DNA from: Pseudomonas sp. B21_DOA
GTDB taxonomy: Bacteria; Pseudomonadota; Gammaproteobacteria; Pseudomonadales; Pseudomonadaceae
Assembly: GCA_030544685.1 (NCBI GenBank)
Contig: CP086683.1
Coordinates: 3,534,001-3,598,000 of the forward strand
Reading direction: 5' to 3'
DNA length: 64,000 nt
How positions within the stretch are numbered: position 1 is the stretch's first letter; each line of letters begins with the position of its first letter. Of the stretch, positions 1 to 9,736 are shown piece by piece. The notes under the pieces were generated by a model that worked only from the letters and a program-made list of their open reading frames with translations, did not search any database and had not been told where the DNA came from. Made by a program: the position numbers and the translations under genes.

Positions 1-656
1 GCATGAACCAGCGCCGCCGCGTAGGCAGACGCTGCGTCGTAACGGCATCGCGTGCGCCGGCTATCACCGGCGGCACAGTGGCACTGGAGGAATGGGAGTT
101 GGACATGCGGAGACCTCGTTATTGTTAGAAGAGTCGAGATTTTTCGAGCAGCCGATGCCGTTGCCCGCAACGTGTGGGGCAATGCAAGCGAACGGGTTGC
201 AGCGCGGGTTTCAGACGTTCAGGAGCGTCTTTGTGCAATTGACTTCAAGGGGAGGTCGGGCGGGGCGGCGAGGGGAAATAGCAGGATCATGACGTGCGCA
301 CCTTTGATTGTTTTTGAAAGAGGTTGGGCTGCGTTGGTCATTACAGTGGTCGTACAACGGTTCTAAATCAACCGATGGGTTAGAACGTTTTTTCTTCACA
401 AAAGCCGGTTTGGCGAACGTGTCCAAAAAATAAATACGTTAAGTTTTAATAATTCTAATTAGGAATATTTCCTAAGCTTCTGAAAATCATCAGTTTGTGT
501 CGAGCTTTGACTATTTCTGCTTTTGGACAGGCGCATTGCCACTCCATTAGCAGAAAAAACTCCAGGCGCTGTCGTCATCGTATGACTGATTGCCGACCAC
601 CGCTCAACCCTGCAAGATGACAAGCGCCACCTCACTGCCCGGAGGACCTACTGCCC
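1..656. other. Upstream region without a supported gene
   Basis: I see no convincing gene here. Short frames at the left end have compositions and sequences that resemble no family I know, and they overlap each other on both strands. The part from about 420 to 560 is clearly richer in A and T than the surroundings, so it probably holds the promoter of the AraC-type gene that follows. I could not pick out a clear -10/-35 pair or an operator. Confidence 0.4.
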
Positions 657-1589
657 ATGTCTTCACCCAGCCGTATTCCGACCTACGTCATGCAGCAACG
701 CAGCGAATTGACCGATTTCTACATTCGCGACAAAAAGGGTCGGCGCGCCGAAACCGCTCCTCATCGGCATGAGTACTTCCAGATCCAGATCAACCTCGGC
801 GGCGACACCGTGCAGCACATCGGCAGCGTCCAGCGGCCATTCCCGCGCAATACCCTGGCGTTCATCCTGCCGCACCGCGTACACGTGATTCCGCATCCCG
901 AGGACAGCAATTTCATCGTCATCAACTTTTCCCAGACGTTCCTCTTGCCGCATCTGCAATGCGACCCGATGGACCTGGAAGAAGTGTCGATCCTGCTCGC
1001 GCCGGAGCTGTCGCCGTTCCGCTTTCAGGAGCATCTGGATTTCATTTTGGGCGATGAGGATTTCGCTCAGGTTTGTGGCCTGATCGAGCAGATGCGCGCA
1101 CTTGATGAGAATCGTCAGTTCGGCACGCGGGAAATGCTCAAAGGGCTCTTGCTGCAGATGATCGGTAGCGTGTGTTTTCTCTATGCCGAACCGCTCAAGC
1201 GTCTGGCGGAAGAGAATGCTGCCGAGAACAGTCGTCGCGACGCCTTGAGCCGCATGTTCGAATACTTGCGGAAGAACATCGCCGATCCTGATCTCAACCT
1301 GATCAAAGTCGCCGCTGCGACCTATCTGTCACCGACTTACCTGACGCACTGGCTGCGCAAGGAAATCGGCAAGACCTTCACCGAACTGGTGCTGGAACGG
1401 CGCATGCACGCCGCGCGCAATTTCCTCCTCAACAGTACGCGCTCGGTGGGCGAGGTGGCGCGGTTGTGCGGGTTCGCCGATGAGGCCTATTTCTCCCGGC
1501 GGTTTCGCCAGATTCATGGCCAGCCACCGGGGCAGTTCCGCCGCCGCCAGCTCAACCCGGACACGCCGCAGACGCCACTGAATACTTAG
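657..1589 (+). CDS. AraC-family transcriptional regulator
   Basis: A 310-residue DNA-binding regulator. The N-terminal half (about residues 30-110) looks like the cupin-type AraC effector domain, with the stretch HRHEYFQIQINLGG. The last 100 residues carry the two helix-turn-helix motifs: LIKVAAATYLSPTYLTHWLR and then VGEVARLCGFADEAYFSRRF, ending in PPGQFRRR, which is the family hallmark. The chosen ATG has GGAGGA about ten bases upstream. It stands alone, and the next gene on the opposite strand converges on it, so its target is not obvious. The effector is unknown. Confidence 0.9.
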   Translation: MSSPSRIPTYVMQQRSELTDFYIRDKKGRRAETAPHRHEYFQIQINLGGDTVQHIGSVQRPFPRNTLAFILPHRVHVIPHPEDSNFIVINFSQTFLLPHLQCDPMDLEEVSILLAPELSPFRFQEHLDFILGDEDFAQVCGLIEQMRALDENRQFGTREMLKGLLLQMIGSVCFLYAEPLKRLAEENAAENSRRDALSRMFEYLRKNIADPDLNLIKVAAATYLSPTYLTHWLRKEIGKTFTELVLERRMHAARNFLLNSTRSVGEVARLCGFADEAYFSRRFRQIHGQPPGQFRRRQLNPDTPQTPLNT

Positions 1590-1597
1590 AGCGGCGC

Positions 1598-2791
1598 TCA
1601 GACCCACTTGAAGCGGGCAGGGAAGCGCGCCACAAAACAGGTGCCCGTTTCACGGTCGGACGTCACGCTCAAGGTGCCGTTGTGCGCATTGGCAATTTGC
1701 CCAGCGATGTACAACCCCAGTCCCAGCCCTTCGTTGCGTTGGCCTGCTTCGGAACGGGAAAACGGTTCGAACAGCAGCGGCATCAGCGCTGGCGGGATTG
1801 GTGTGCCCTGATTGGTCAACGAAATAACGATCTCGTCGCCCTCGGCAAAGGCTTTGAGCACGATCGGTTCGGCCGTGGAGCCGTGGGTCACGGCGTTGCC
1901 CAGCAGATTCGACAACAGTTGGCTGATGCGCAGCGGGTCGCAATAAACCCCGGTCGGCACCTCCAGCGAATCAATGAACTTCGCCTGCGGGTACGCCACC
2001 TGGATTTCTTCAAGGGTCTGGCGCAGCGTTTGCTGCAAGTCATCGACCAGTTTGCGCTGTACCGGAATTCCACTGCCGAGCCGACCCCGGGCAAAATCGA
2101 GGATGTTTTCGATCAGCACGCCCATGCGCACCGAGCTGGTGCGGATCGCCGACAACAGCGTACGCGAGCGCTTGTCCTCGGCTTTGCTTTCCAGCAGGTC
2201 GGCACTCATGCGGATGGCACTGAGCGGCGTACGCAAGTCATGGCCCAATACGGCGATGAATTGCTCGCGCAGACGGCCCAATTCATGGGCATCGGCCAGC
2301 GCGGTTTTGGTCGCGTGCAAATGGCTCTGGGTATCCAGGCTCATCGCAATCAATTGGGCGAAGAGCGTAAGGGTTTTCTCAATGGCCGGCTCGTCGAGGT
2401 TCGCTGGAACCGAATCGATGGCGCAGAGTGTGCCGAAAAATTCGCCATTGGCTTTGATGATCGGAATGGAAATGTAGCTTTCCAGGCCGTAGGTTTTCGG
2501 CGTGTGATGCTTGGAGAACAGCGGGTGCTGGCTGGCGTGGCCGAAGATCACCGGCTGATGGTGCTGACGGATTTCATGGCAAATCGTCGATTCCAGCACC
2601 AGCTCGCCGCCAGGCAACAGGCCGAAGTCGATCGAGTCATCCACGGCGCAGGCGATCCACTTGCTCTCGGTAACCCGCGCTACGGCGGCGAAGCGCATGC
2701 CGGTCATGTGCTTGACCATGCTCAGGATCACCGGCACGGCGTCAATGCTGCCGATGGCTTCGAGGTCGGAGGAGAAATCTGTCTGGGGCAT
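1598..2791 (-). CDS. GAF-domain sensor histidine kinase
   Basis: A soluble 397-residue histidine kinase. Residues about 15-155 form a GAF-like sensor domain. The phospho-acceptor box VLGHDLRTPL puts the histidine at residue 184. The ATPase domain shows the N box (NLLGNAV) and the G2 box GLGLGLYIAGQIANAHNGTL. No transmembrane segment is seen, so the signal is probably cytoplasmic. No response regulator lies beside it; it is an orphan kinase. A hairpin terminator separates it from the receptor gene upstream on the same strand. The ribosome-binding site is weak. Confidence 0.88.
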   Translation of the reverse strand: MPQTDFSSDLEAIGSIDAVPVILSMVKHMTGMRFAAVARVTESKWIACAVDDSIDFGLLPGGELVLESTICHEIRQHHQPVIFGHASQHPLFSKHHTPKTYGLESYISIPIIKANGEFFGTLCAIDSVPANLDEPAIEKTLTLFAQLIAMSLDTQSHLHATKTALADAHELGRLREQFIAVLGHDLRTPLSAIRMSADLLESKAEDKRSRTLLSAIRTSSVRMGVLIENILDFARGRLGSGIPVQRKLVDDLQQTLRQTLEEIQVAYPQAKFIDSLEVPTGVYCDPLRISQLLSNLLGNAVTHGSTAEPIVLKAFAEGDEIVISLTNQGTPIPPALMPLLFEPFSRSEAGQRNEGLGLGLYIAGQIANAHNGTLSVTSDRETGTCFVARFPARFKWV

Positions 2792-2859
2792 GGCCGGCGC
2801 TTCGCGAAAGTGTCGCCAGAGACTATCGGTAATTCCCGGCCATGCCTAATGAACATGCA

Positions 2860-2888
2860 AAAAGGGCGCCGGGAAAAGTCCCGGCGCA
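2860..2888 (-). terminator. Rho-independent terminator after the siderophore receptor
   Basis: A perfect 9-bp stem (GCGCCGGGA / TCCCGGCGC, 2866-2887) with a four-base loop. Read on the minus strand it is followed by CCCTTTTT, so it ends the receptor transcript before the kinase gene. Confidence 0.8.
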
Positions 2889-2917
2889 TTTGGCGTTACT
2901 TGCTGACCACTATCGAC

Positions 2918-5087
2918 TCAGAACTTGTACTTTGCGGTCATCATGTAGCTGCGCGGCGTGCCGTAGTTGTCGGTCGAGCCCCAGGTCACGTCGGTGCCGA
3001 TGGAGGAGTAGTACTTGCGATCAAAGATGTTGTTGGCGTTGACCTGCAGGTCGAGGTGCTTGTTGACCTCGTAACCGGCCATCAAGTCGGTGGTCGCATA
3101 GCCACCCTGTTGCAGGCGATAGCTGCTGCCATTGGCCAAAGCGATGTCGTTGTACATGCGGCTCTGCCAGTAGACGTTGCCACCCACGCGCAGTTTCTCC
3201 AGTGGGCCTTGGAAGCGGTACACGGTCGAGACCTTGAACAAGTGCTCGGGCATGTCGGTGTCGAATTTCTGATTATTGTTGGCCGGGTTTTCGTCCTTGA
3301 TGTAGTGGGCGCGGGTGTAGGTGTAGCCGGCGCCGACTTGCCATTGCTCGGTCAGCGCACCTTGCAGTTCCATGTCCACGCCTTGGGCGCGAACCTTGCC
3401 GGAGGTTTCGTAGCAGGTCAGTTCCGGGCAGCCGAGCTGGGTCGCCGCCTGGGTGGCGCGGTTGGTCTGGTCCATCTGGAACACCGCCACGCTGCCGTTC
3501 AGCGCACCGTCGAAATATTCGCCCTTGATACCGACCTCATAGTTTTCACCAACGATCGGCTCCAGCACTTTGCCGCCGAGATCTTTCTGGGTTTGCGGGG
3601 TAAAGATGTCGGTGTAGCTGGCGTAGACCGAGTGATGGTCGTCGAGTTTGTAGATCAGGCCGGCGTAACGGGTCAGGTTGCGGGTGACTTTGAAGTCGCC
3701 GTCGGCGCTGCGATCGTCGTAGTCATACCAGTCCAGACGACTGCCGAGAATCAACGTCAGCGGGTCGGCCAGGCTCAAGCGAGTGGTCAGGTAAACCGCG
3801 TCCTGAGTGGTGACGTTGCGCGACTTGCCGCTACGGACGAAGTCAGGTTTTGGCGCGGCGATCGGCAGGCCGGTATCGTAGGGCGAGTATTCCTTGGTGG
3901 TGGCGTCGTACACGCGATTGCTCGCGCCGACCACCAATTCGTGGGTACGGCCGAACGCTTCGAACGGGCCGCTGGCGAAACCGTCAAAGGCGCGTTGCTT
4001 GTCGGTGTGGTGCGACTGGTAGGCGGTGGTTTCCAGCGGGCCGTCGTAACGCGACAGGTACGTGCCGGAGAATTCGCCCTCGAGGGTCGACGTCGAGCCA
4101 CCGAGGTGCAGTTTCCAGTCGTTGTCGAAACGGTGTTCGACTTCACCGAACACGGTGTCGACCTGCAGCTTGCGGTTTTCCCAATCGGTGCCCGGGTAAG
4201 TGGAGCGGGGCAGATCGAGGTGGTGGCCGTTTTCGCCGATCGGCAGGCCGCCCCAGAAATAGTTGGTCTGATCGTTCTGCCGGGAGAGAACCCAGGGTCG
4301 CGGTGGTGCTGTCGCTCAGGTCGGCTTCCCCGATGGCGTAGAACAGGCCGTGATCGTTTTCTTCCTTGTCGCGGAAGCTGTCGGCGCCCTGGTACGACGT
4401 CACCACGCGGCCACGCAGGGTGCCGCTTTCGTTCAGCGGGCTGGAGGCATCGACTTCGCCACGGTAGTCATCCCAGCTGCCGGCGGCGCCAGTGAGGGTC
4501 ACGCGCTGATCAGCGGTCGGGCGTTTGCGCACCATGTTGATCGCCGCCGACGGGTTGCCGGCACCGGTGACCAGGCCGGTTGCGCCACGGACGATTTCCA
4601 CTCGGTCGAACATCGCAAGGTTCGGTTGCACGGCCAAAGTGAACGGCGAATACGAGCTGGGCAGGCCGTCGTACATGATGTTGTCGATGTCGAAACCGCG
4701 CGCCTTGTAAGTCTGCCGGCCCGGGCCGCTGGCCTCGCTGAGGAACAGCCCCGGCGTGCCGCGCACCACGTCGTTGACGCTGGTCATGTTCTGATCGTCC
4801 ATGCGCTGGCGAGTGATCACCGTCACCGCCTGCGGCGTTTCGCGCATGGTCAGCGACAGTTTGGTCGCGGTCTGCATCGGGCCGGTGGTGTAGGACTGTG
4901 TGTCTTCGGTGGTGCTGCTCATCTGCGTGGCGCCGATTTCGGTCGCTTGCAGTTCCAGCGGGCCATTGGCTGGCGCAGTGGGTGCGGTTTCTTCGGCCAG
5001 CGCAGGTGCGATGCTGGCCATGCCGATGGCGATTGCGAGGAGGTTAGGTGAGAGGTTCGAACGGCGGTGGATCGTGTGAAACGACAT
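2918..5087 (-). CDS. TonB-dependent siderophore receptor, FhuE-like (frameshifted as read)
   Basis: Outer-membrane receptor for an iron-siderophore. The N-terminus has a signal peptide ending near APALAEE. The plug domain includes RETPQAVTVITRQRMDD and VEIVRGATGLVTGAGNPSAA. The C-terminus ends in a barrel strand with terminal phenylalanine (MMTAKYKF). There is no STN signalling domain between signal peptide and plug, so a FpvA-type sigma/anti-sigma pathway is unlikely and none is nearby. The frame breaks near 4287-4297: removing one base of an AA pair (4289-4290; TT on the coding strand) restores GLSRQNDQTNYFWGG and a 722-residue protein, a normal family length. This is either a sequencing error or a broken receptor. 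Confidence 0.85.
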
Positions 5088-5131
5088 CTATCTGCTTCCC
5101 CAGATTACCCAAACGAAACTGATGCGAGTGC

Positions 5132-5151
5132 ATGTAAGAATTATTCGCATT
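5132..5151 (-). promoter_or_regulatory. Possible Fur box upstream of the receptor
   Basis: On the minus strand this reads AATGCGAATAATTCTTACAT, an AT-rich imperfect dyad resembling Pseudomonas Fur sites, about 45 bases before the receptor start. Fur control is expected for such receptors. The match is by eye only. Confidence 0.4.
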
Positions 5152-5243
5152 AGTATGTAGGAAGTTTCTGAGGGAATAAACCCGTACGGCTCAGTTAGTT
5201 AATGAATTTTTCACAATTGAATCGATGCTCTCGTGGAAACGAA

Positions 5244-5333
5244 TGTGGGAGCGGGCTTGCTCGCGAGAGCGTCGTGTCAGCCAACACATTTGTTGAATGA
5301 CGCGACGCTTTCGCGAGCAAGCCCGCTCCCACA
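5244..5333. repeat. REP-type inverted repeat (GCGGGCTTGCTCGC family)
   Basis: Two facing arms, TGTGGGAGCGGGCTTGCTCG and its complement ending GCCCGCTCCCACA, are separated by about 30 bases. This is the common Pseudomonas intergenic REP pair. It lies between the upstream end of the receptor gene and the 3' end of the yghU-like gene. Confidence 0.85.
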
Positions 5334-5372
5334 GTTTTTGCCTGGTGGTCGGTCAGACAGACCGCGTCTGGT

Positions 5373-6212
5373 TCAATTCAGATCTTCTGCACCATGCCGC
5401 TCCGGCACCTGGCTGTCTTCATCGCCCCAGGTGCGGTTCACCCGTTGCCCACGGATGACCGCCGGCCGCTTGGCGATTGCTTCCGCCCAGCGCTGCACAT
5501 GGGTGTACTCATGCGCCGCGAGAAACTCCGCCGCCGAGTAAACGTTGTTGCGCACCAGTTGCCCGTACCAGGGCCACACGGCGATGTCAGCGATGGTGTA
5601 CTCGTCGCCGGCCAGGTAGGCGTTGTCGGCGAGACGGCGGTTGAGCACATCCAGTTGCCGTTTGGCTTCCATGGTGAAGCGGTTGATCGGGTATTCGAGC
5701 TTCTCCGGCGCATACGCGTAGAAATGCCCGAAGCCACCGCCCAGGTACGGCGCCGAGCCCATTTGCCAGAACAGCCAGTTGAGGGTTTCGGTACGACCGG
5801 CCGGATCCTTGGGCAGCAAAGCGCCGAACTTTTCCGCCAGGTACAGCAAGATCGAACCGGACTCGAACACCCGGATCGGCGGCTCGACGCTGCGATCCAG
5901 CAGCGCCGGAATCTTCGAATTGGGATTGACCTCGACAAAGCCGCTGGAGAACTGATCGCCCTCGCCAATGCGGATCAGCCAGGCGTCGTATTCGGCCTCG
6001 CTGTGCCCGAGTGCAAGCAGCTCTTCGAGCATGATGGTGACTTTGACGCCGTTGGGCGTGGCCAGCGAATACAGCTGCAACGGATGCTTGCCGACCGGCA
6101 GCTCTTTGTCATGAGTCGGCCCGGCAATAGGGCGGTTGATGCTGGCGAAGTGGCCGCCGGACGGGGCTTCGTGTTTCCAGACCTTGGGCGGAACGTAAGA
6201 CGCGTTGCTCAT
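5373..6212 (-). CDS. yghU: YghU-type glutathione S-transferase
   Basis: A 279-residue glutathione transferase of the Nu/YghU type, a family with disulfide reductase and organic peroxide activity. The N-terminal extension SYVPPKVWKHEAPSGGHFAS is characteristic. The thioredoxin-like domain follows (LYSLATPNGVKVTIMLEEL; the TPNG segment binds glutathione), with NPNSKIPALLD and ESGSILLYLAEKFG. The C-terminal helical domain contains NAYLAGDEYTIADIAVWPWY. I chose the ATG at 6212 rather than an earlier in-frame ATG at 6278 because GAGG sits upstream and the family N-terminus begins MSNASY. It is a monocistronic gene flanked by REP elements on both sides. Confidence 0.9.
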   Translation of the reverse strand: MSNASYVPPKVWKHEAPSGGHFASINRPIAGPTHDKELPVGKHPLQLYSLATPNGVKVTIMLEELLALGHSEAEYDAWLIRIGEGDQFSSGFVEVNPNSKIPALLDRSVEPPIRVFESGSILLYLAEKFGALLPKDPAGRTETLNWLFWQMGSAPYLGGGFGHFYAYAPEKLEYPINRFTMEAKRQLDVLNRRLADNAYLAGDEYTIADIAVWPWYGQLVRNNVYSAAEFLAAHEYTHVQRWAEAIAKRPAVIRGQRVNRTWGDEDSQVPERHGAEDLN

Positions 6213-6283
6213 GAAACGGACCTCGTCGATGCTGGGAGAGAACAGATAGACACCGTATCTCGAAAGGATTGAGAACACTACCT

Positions 6284-6373
6284 TGTGGGAGCTGGCTTAC
6301 CAGCGATGACGGCGGCACATCCAGCATCAATATTGGCTGACCCACCGCAATCGCTGGCAAGCCAGCTCCCACA
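6284..6373. repeat. REP-type inverted repeat (GAGCTGGCTTGCCAGCGAT family)
   Basis: Arms TGTGGGAGCTGGCTTACCAG and CTGGCAAGCCAGCTCCCACA face each other around a 45-base centre. This is a second REP subfamily, distinct from the GAGCCTGCTCGC type. Confidence 0.85.
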
Positions 6374-6399
6374 GGTTCGGAGTCAGGCACAAATCTCCC

Positions 6400-6427
6400 G
6401 TGGGAGCGAGCCTGCTCGCGAAAGCGG
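6400..6427. repeat. Single REP arm
   Basis: One unpaired arm beginning GTGGGAGCGAGCCTGCTCGC, directly after the preceding REP pair. No facing partner is seen before the cupin gene ends. Confidence 0.7.
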
Positions 6428-6444
6428 CGGCAGGGTCGCCGCGC

Positions 6445-6948
6445 CTAACAGCTCCAATACCGCCCAACCGCACCCCCGACTCCCTGCACCGGATCTGTCT
6501 CAGGAAACGCCAGCCCCTCGATCCGCGCCAACTGCGCATCACTCGGCGCGGCCCGGCAAATATCCGCCTGCTGCCCCGGCGGATAAGCACCGACCACGAG
6601 AAAATCCGCGCTCGATTCCAGATTGCAGTGCCCGGTCCCGGCCGGCAGCAGCAATACATCCCCGGCACTGACGTCGACGACTTGCCCATCAGGCCCGCCC
6701 AACATCAACCGCGCCTGACCGGCCGCCACGCCAAGCACTTCATGGCCTTCGGTGTGGTAGTGGTGATAGTCGTAAACTCCGTAGCGCCACTGCGCCGGCC
6801 AGCCATTGGCGCCGAAGGTCTGCTCGAAGCGCGCCGCCGGGTCGTCGCCCTCGATGGCCACCGCGCTGCGGTAGATCAGCACCGGCAGATGTGGATTGTT
6901 CGGCACCCAGTCATTGCGTACCAGCAGCAGGGTTTGTACTTCAGTCAT
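6445..6948 (-). CDS. Cupin-domain protein
   Basis: A 167-residue single-domain cupin. The metal-binding motif is visible in [17 protein letters not shown] and the second motif in [17 protein letters not shown], so a mononuclear metal site is likely. The ATG at 6948 is preceded by GGAGGATGGGCC, a strong ribosome-binding site, so the seven extra upstream in-frame residues are probably not translated. The substrate is unknown. The gene diverges from the thiamine-diphosphate enzyme gene across about 180 bases. Confidence 0.85.
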   Translation of the reverse strand: MTEVQTLLLVRNDWVPNNPHLPVLIYRSAVAIEGDDPAARFEQTFGANGWPAQWRYGVYDYHHYHTEGHEVLGVAAGQARLMLGGPDGQVVDVSAGDVLLLPAGTGHCNLESSADFLVVGAYPPGQQADICRAAPSDAQLARIEGLAFPETDPVQGVGGAVGRYWSC

Positions 6949-7127
6949 GGCCCATCCTCCTTCGATCATTTCTCAATCGACCGCAGGGCAGGGCACTCGC
7001 CTCAAAAATCATTGCTGCGTAAACATGGGGCCAGGGCCCATGCCCACACAATCCATCGAAACTTCATCGCTAAGCGGGCTGTCCAGACCCTTACATGTCC
7101 ATGCAGCAGCAAATGGCGAGGGTCAAG

Positions 7128-8915
7128 ATGACGATGACAGTAGGGGATTTTCTGGTTGAACGGCTCAGCGAATGGGGCGTGACACGAATTTTTGGCTATC
7201 CGGGCGATGGCATCAACGGCGTGTTCGGCGCCATGAGCCGGGCCAAGGGCAAGATCGAATTCGTCCAGGCACGGCACGAGGAAATGGCTGCGTTCATGGC
7301 CTCGGCCCACGCCAAGTTCACCGGCGAGCTGGGCGTCTGCATCGCTACTTCCGGTCCCGGCGCTTCGCACCTGATCACCGGCCTCTACGACGCGCGCATG
7401 GACCACATGCCGGTGCTGGCAATTGTCGGTCAGCAGGCGCGCACGGCGCTGGGCAGTCACTACCAGCAGGAGCTGGATCTGGTGTCGATGTTCAAGGATG
7501 TCGCCGGTGCGTTTGTGCAGCAGGCTTCGGCGCCGTCGCAAGTGCGCCATCTGCTCGATCGCGCGGTGCGCACTGCGGTAGGCGAACGCCGCGTCACCGC
7601 GCTGATTCTGCCCAATGACTTGCAGGATCTGCCTTACGAACAACCGGCGCGCGCCCATGGCACCGCGCATTCCGGCGTCGGCTACAGCAAGCCGAAAGTC
7701 GTTCCGTATGTAGCCGATCTGCAACGCGCCGCCGAGGTACTGAACAGCGGCGAGAAAGTCGCGATTCTGGTCGGTGCCGGTGCGCTGGAGGCGACTGATC
7801 AAGTCATCGCCGTGGCAGAAAAACTCGGCGCCGGTGTCGCCAAAGCGCTGCTGGGCAAAGCCGCATTGCCCGATGATTTGCAGTGGGTCACCGGCAGCAT
7901 CGGCCTGCTCGGCACCGAGCCCAGCTACAAGCTGATGAGCGAGTGCGACACCTTGCTGATGATCGGATCGGGCTTCCCGTATTCCGAATTTCTGCCCAAG
8001 GAAGGCCAGGCGCGCGGCGTTCAGATCGATCTGCAGCCGGACATGCTCAGCCTGCGTTATCCGATGGAGGTCAATCTGGTCGGCGATTCAGCAGAAACTC
8101 TCGCCGCGTTGCTGCCGCTGCTGGAACAGAAGACCTCGAGCAAATGGCGCAAGAAGATCGAAGGCTGGCGCAGCAGTTGGGAGAAAACCCTGGAAAAACG
8201 CGCCATGGCCAAAGCCGATCCGGTCAATCCGCAACGGGTGGTCTATGAGTTGTCACCACGTTTGCCCGATCAAGCGATTATCACCAGCGATTCCGGCTCC
8301 TGCGCCAACTGGTACGCCCGCGACCTGAAAATCCGTCGCGGCATGAAATGCTCCTTGTCCGGTGGCCTGGCCTCGATGGGCGCGGCGGTGCCGTATGCGA
8401 TCGCGGCGAAATTCGCCTTCCCCGAGCGCCCGGTCATTGCCCTGGTCGGCGACGGCGCGATGCAGATGAGCAACATGGCCGAGTTGATCACCGTCGCCAA
8501 ATACTGGCGGCAATGGCAGAGCCCGAAATGGATCTGCGCGGTGTTCAACAATGAAGACCTCAACCAGGTCACCTGGGAGCAGCGGGTGATGGAGGGCGAT
8601 CCGAAGTTCGAAGCGTCGCAGAGCATTCCCGATGTGCCGTATCACCTGTTCGCCATCTCCATTGGCCTCAAGGGCATTTTCGTTGATCGCGAGGAAGAGG
8701 TCGCCGCTGCGTGGGAACAGGCACTCGCCTCGGAAGTGCCGGTGCTGATCGAGTTCAAGACCGACCCGAACGTGCCGCCGCTGCCACCGCACATCAAGCT
8801 TGAGCAAGCGAAGAAATTCGCCACGACCCTGCTCAAGGGCGATCCGGACGAAGCCGGGGTGATCGTGCAGACCGCCAAGCAGGTACTGGGCGCCGTGTTG
8901 CCCGGGAAGAAATGA
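7128..8915 (+). CDS. Thiamine-diphosphate-dependent enzyme, pyruvate oxidase/acetolactate synthase-like
   Basis: About 595 residues with the three-domain layout of the POX/AHAS family. The N-terminal PYR domain has IFGYPGDGINGVFGAM, the catalytic glutamate in ARHEEMAAFMAS and GPGASHLITGLYDA. A central domain follows, then the C-terminal PP domain with the metal/cofactor motif GDGAMQMS ending at FNNEDLN (GDG-x-NN). It lacks the AHAS regulatory partner, and no ilvN is nearby, so a catabolic or pyruvate-oxidase-type role is more likely than valine synthesis. The ATG at 7128 has GGCGAGGG upstream; an in-frame ATG at 7095 is the alternative. Confidence 0.87.
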   Translation: MTMTVGDFLVERLSEWGVTRIFGYPGDGINGVFGAMSRAKGKIEFVQARHEEMAAFMASAHAKFTGELGVCIATSGPGASHLITGLYDARMDHMPVLAIVGQQARTALGSHYQQELDLVSMFKDVAGAFVQQASAPSQVRHLLDRAVRTAVGERRVTALILPNDLQDLPYEQPARAHGTAHSGVGYSKPKVVPYVADLQRAAEVLNSGEKVAILVGAGALEATDQVIAVAEKLGAGVAKALLGKAALPDDLQWVTGSIGLLGTEPSYKLMSECDTLLMIGSGFPYSEFLPKEGQARGVQIDLQPDMLSLRYPMEVNLVGDSAETLAALLPLLEQKTSSKWRKKIEGWRSSWEKTLEKRAMAKADPVNPQRVVYELSPRLPDQAIITSDSGSCANWYARDLKIRRGMKCSLSGGLASMGAAVPYAIAAKFAFPERPVIALVGDGAMQMSNMAELITVAKYWRQWQSPKWICAVFNNEDLNQVTWEQRVMEGDPKFEASQSIPDVPYHLFAISIGLKGIFVDREEEVAAAWEQALASEVPVLIEFKTDPNVPPLPPHIKLEQAKKFATTLLKGDPDEAGVIVQTAKQVLGAVLPGKK

Positions 8916-8919
8916 CGGT

Positions 8920-9662
8920 GTGCGCTTGAACGAGTCAACCCTCTACATCGGTTGCGCCGGCTGGAGTCTCGGGCGCGAGCACTGGCCGGCATTCCCCGCC
9001 GAAGGCACGCACCTGCAACGCTACGCCGCGCGCTTCAACTGTGTGGAAATCAACAGCTCGTTCTATCGCCCGCATCGCCGTCAGACCTACGAGCGCTGGG
9101 CCGACTCGGTGGCGCCGGACTTTCGCTTCGCAGTGAAAGTGCCGAAGCTCATTACCCATGAACAGCGGCTGGCGGACAGCGCGGCCGCGCTCGATGAGTT
9201 TCTCGGGCAATGCCAGGGCTTGGGTGATCGACTCGGCTGCTTGCTGGTGCAATTGCCACCGAAACTGGCGTTCGATGCGCCGGTGGTCGAGGGGTTTTTC
9301 ATGTCCTGCGAGAGCGGTTCAAGGGCAGTGTGGTGCTGGAGCCGCGACACGAATCGTGGACGGGCGCTGGGGCCATGCTGATGGAGCTGCAGATTGCCCA
9401 GGCGGTGGTCGATCCCTCGCGGATCAGCACCGACACCGCGCCGGGCGGCTGGCAAGGCCTGCAGTATTGGCGCCTGCACGGCTCGCCACGGATTTATCAC
9501 AGCGCTTATGACGCGGCTTATTTGCAGCAGCTTGCTCAGAACCTGCAGAGCCCGAAGGCTGAAGGCAAAGACATCTGGTGCATCTTCGACAACACCGCCA
9601 GCGGCGCTGCCACAGCCGATGCGCTGGCTTTGAAGGCCTTGATCGAAGGCGTCGAACGCTGA
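8920..9662 (+). CDS. DUF72 family protein (frameshifted as read)
   Basis: A DUF72 (YecE-like) protein of unknown function with a TIM-barrel-like fold. The N-terminal half has LYIGCAGWSLGREHWPAFPA and NCVEINSSFYRPHRR, both typical of the family. The C-terminal half (VVLEPRHESW, then WCIFDNTASGAAT) is one frame away. The break is in the five-T run at 9295-9299: one extra T restores VVEGFFHVLRERFKGSVVLE and a 247-residue protein of normal length. Translation probably starts at GTG 8920, five bases after the upstream stop codon, so it is likely co-transcribed with the thiamine-diphosphate enzyme. Confidence 0.82.
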
Positions 9663-9736
9663 ACGACGACGCTCTCGCCACCCACACAAACCATCCGGCT
9701 ACAGGTAAACTCCGCGCACTTTTTCAAGGAGTTCAC

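Noticed and set aside
52..366. A 104-residue frame at the left end
   Set aside because: There is no ribosome-binding site or family resemblance, and other frames of similar size overlap it.
1682..4495. A 937-residue open frame on the plus strand opposite the sensor kinase and the receptor
   Set aside because: It is the high-GC antisense shadow of two real genes on the other strand, spans an intergenic terminator and has no family match or RBS.
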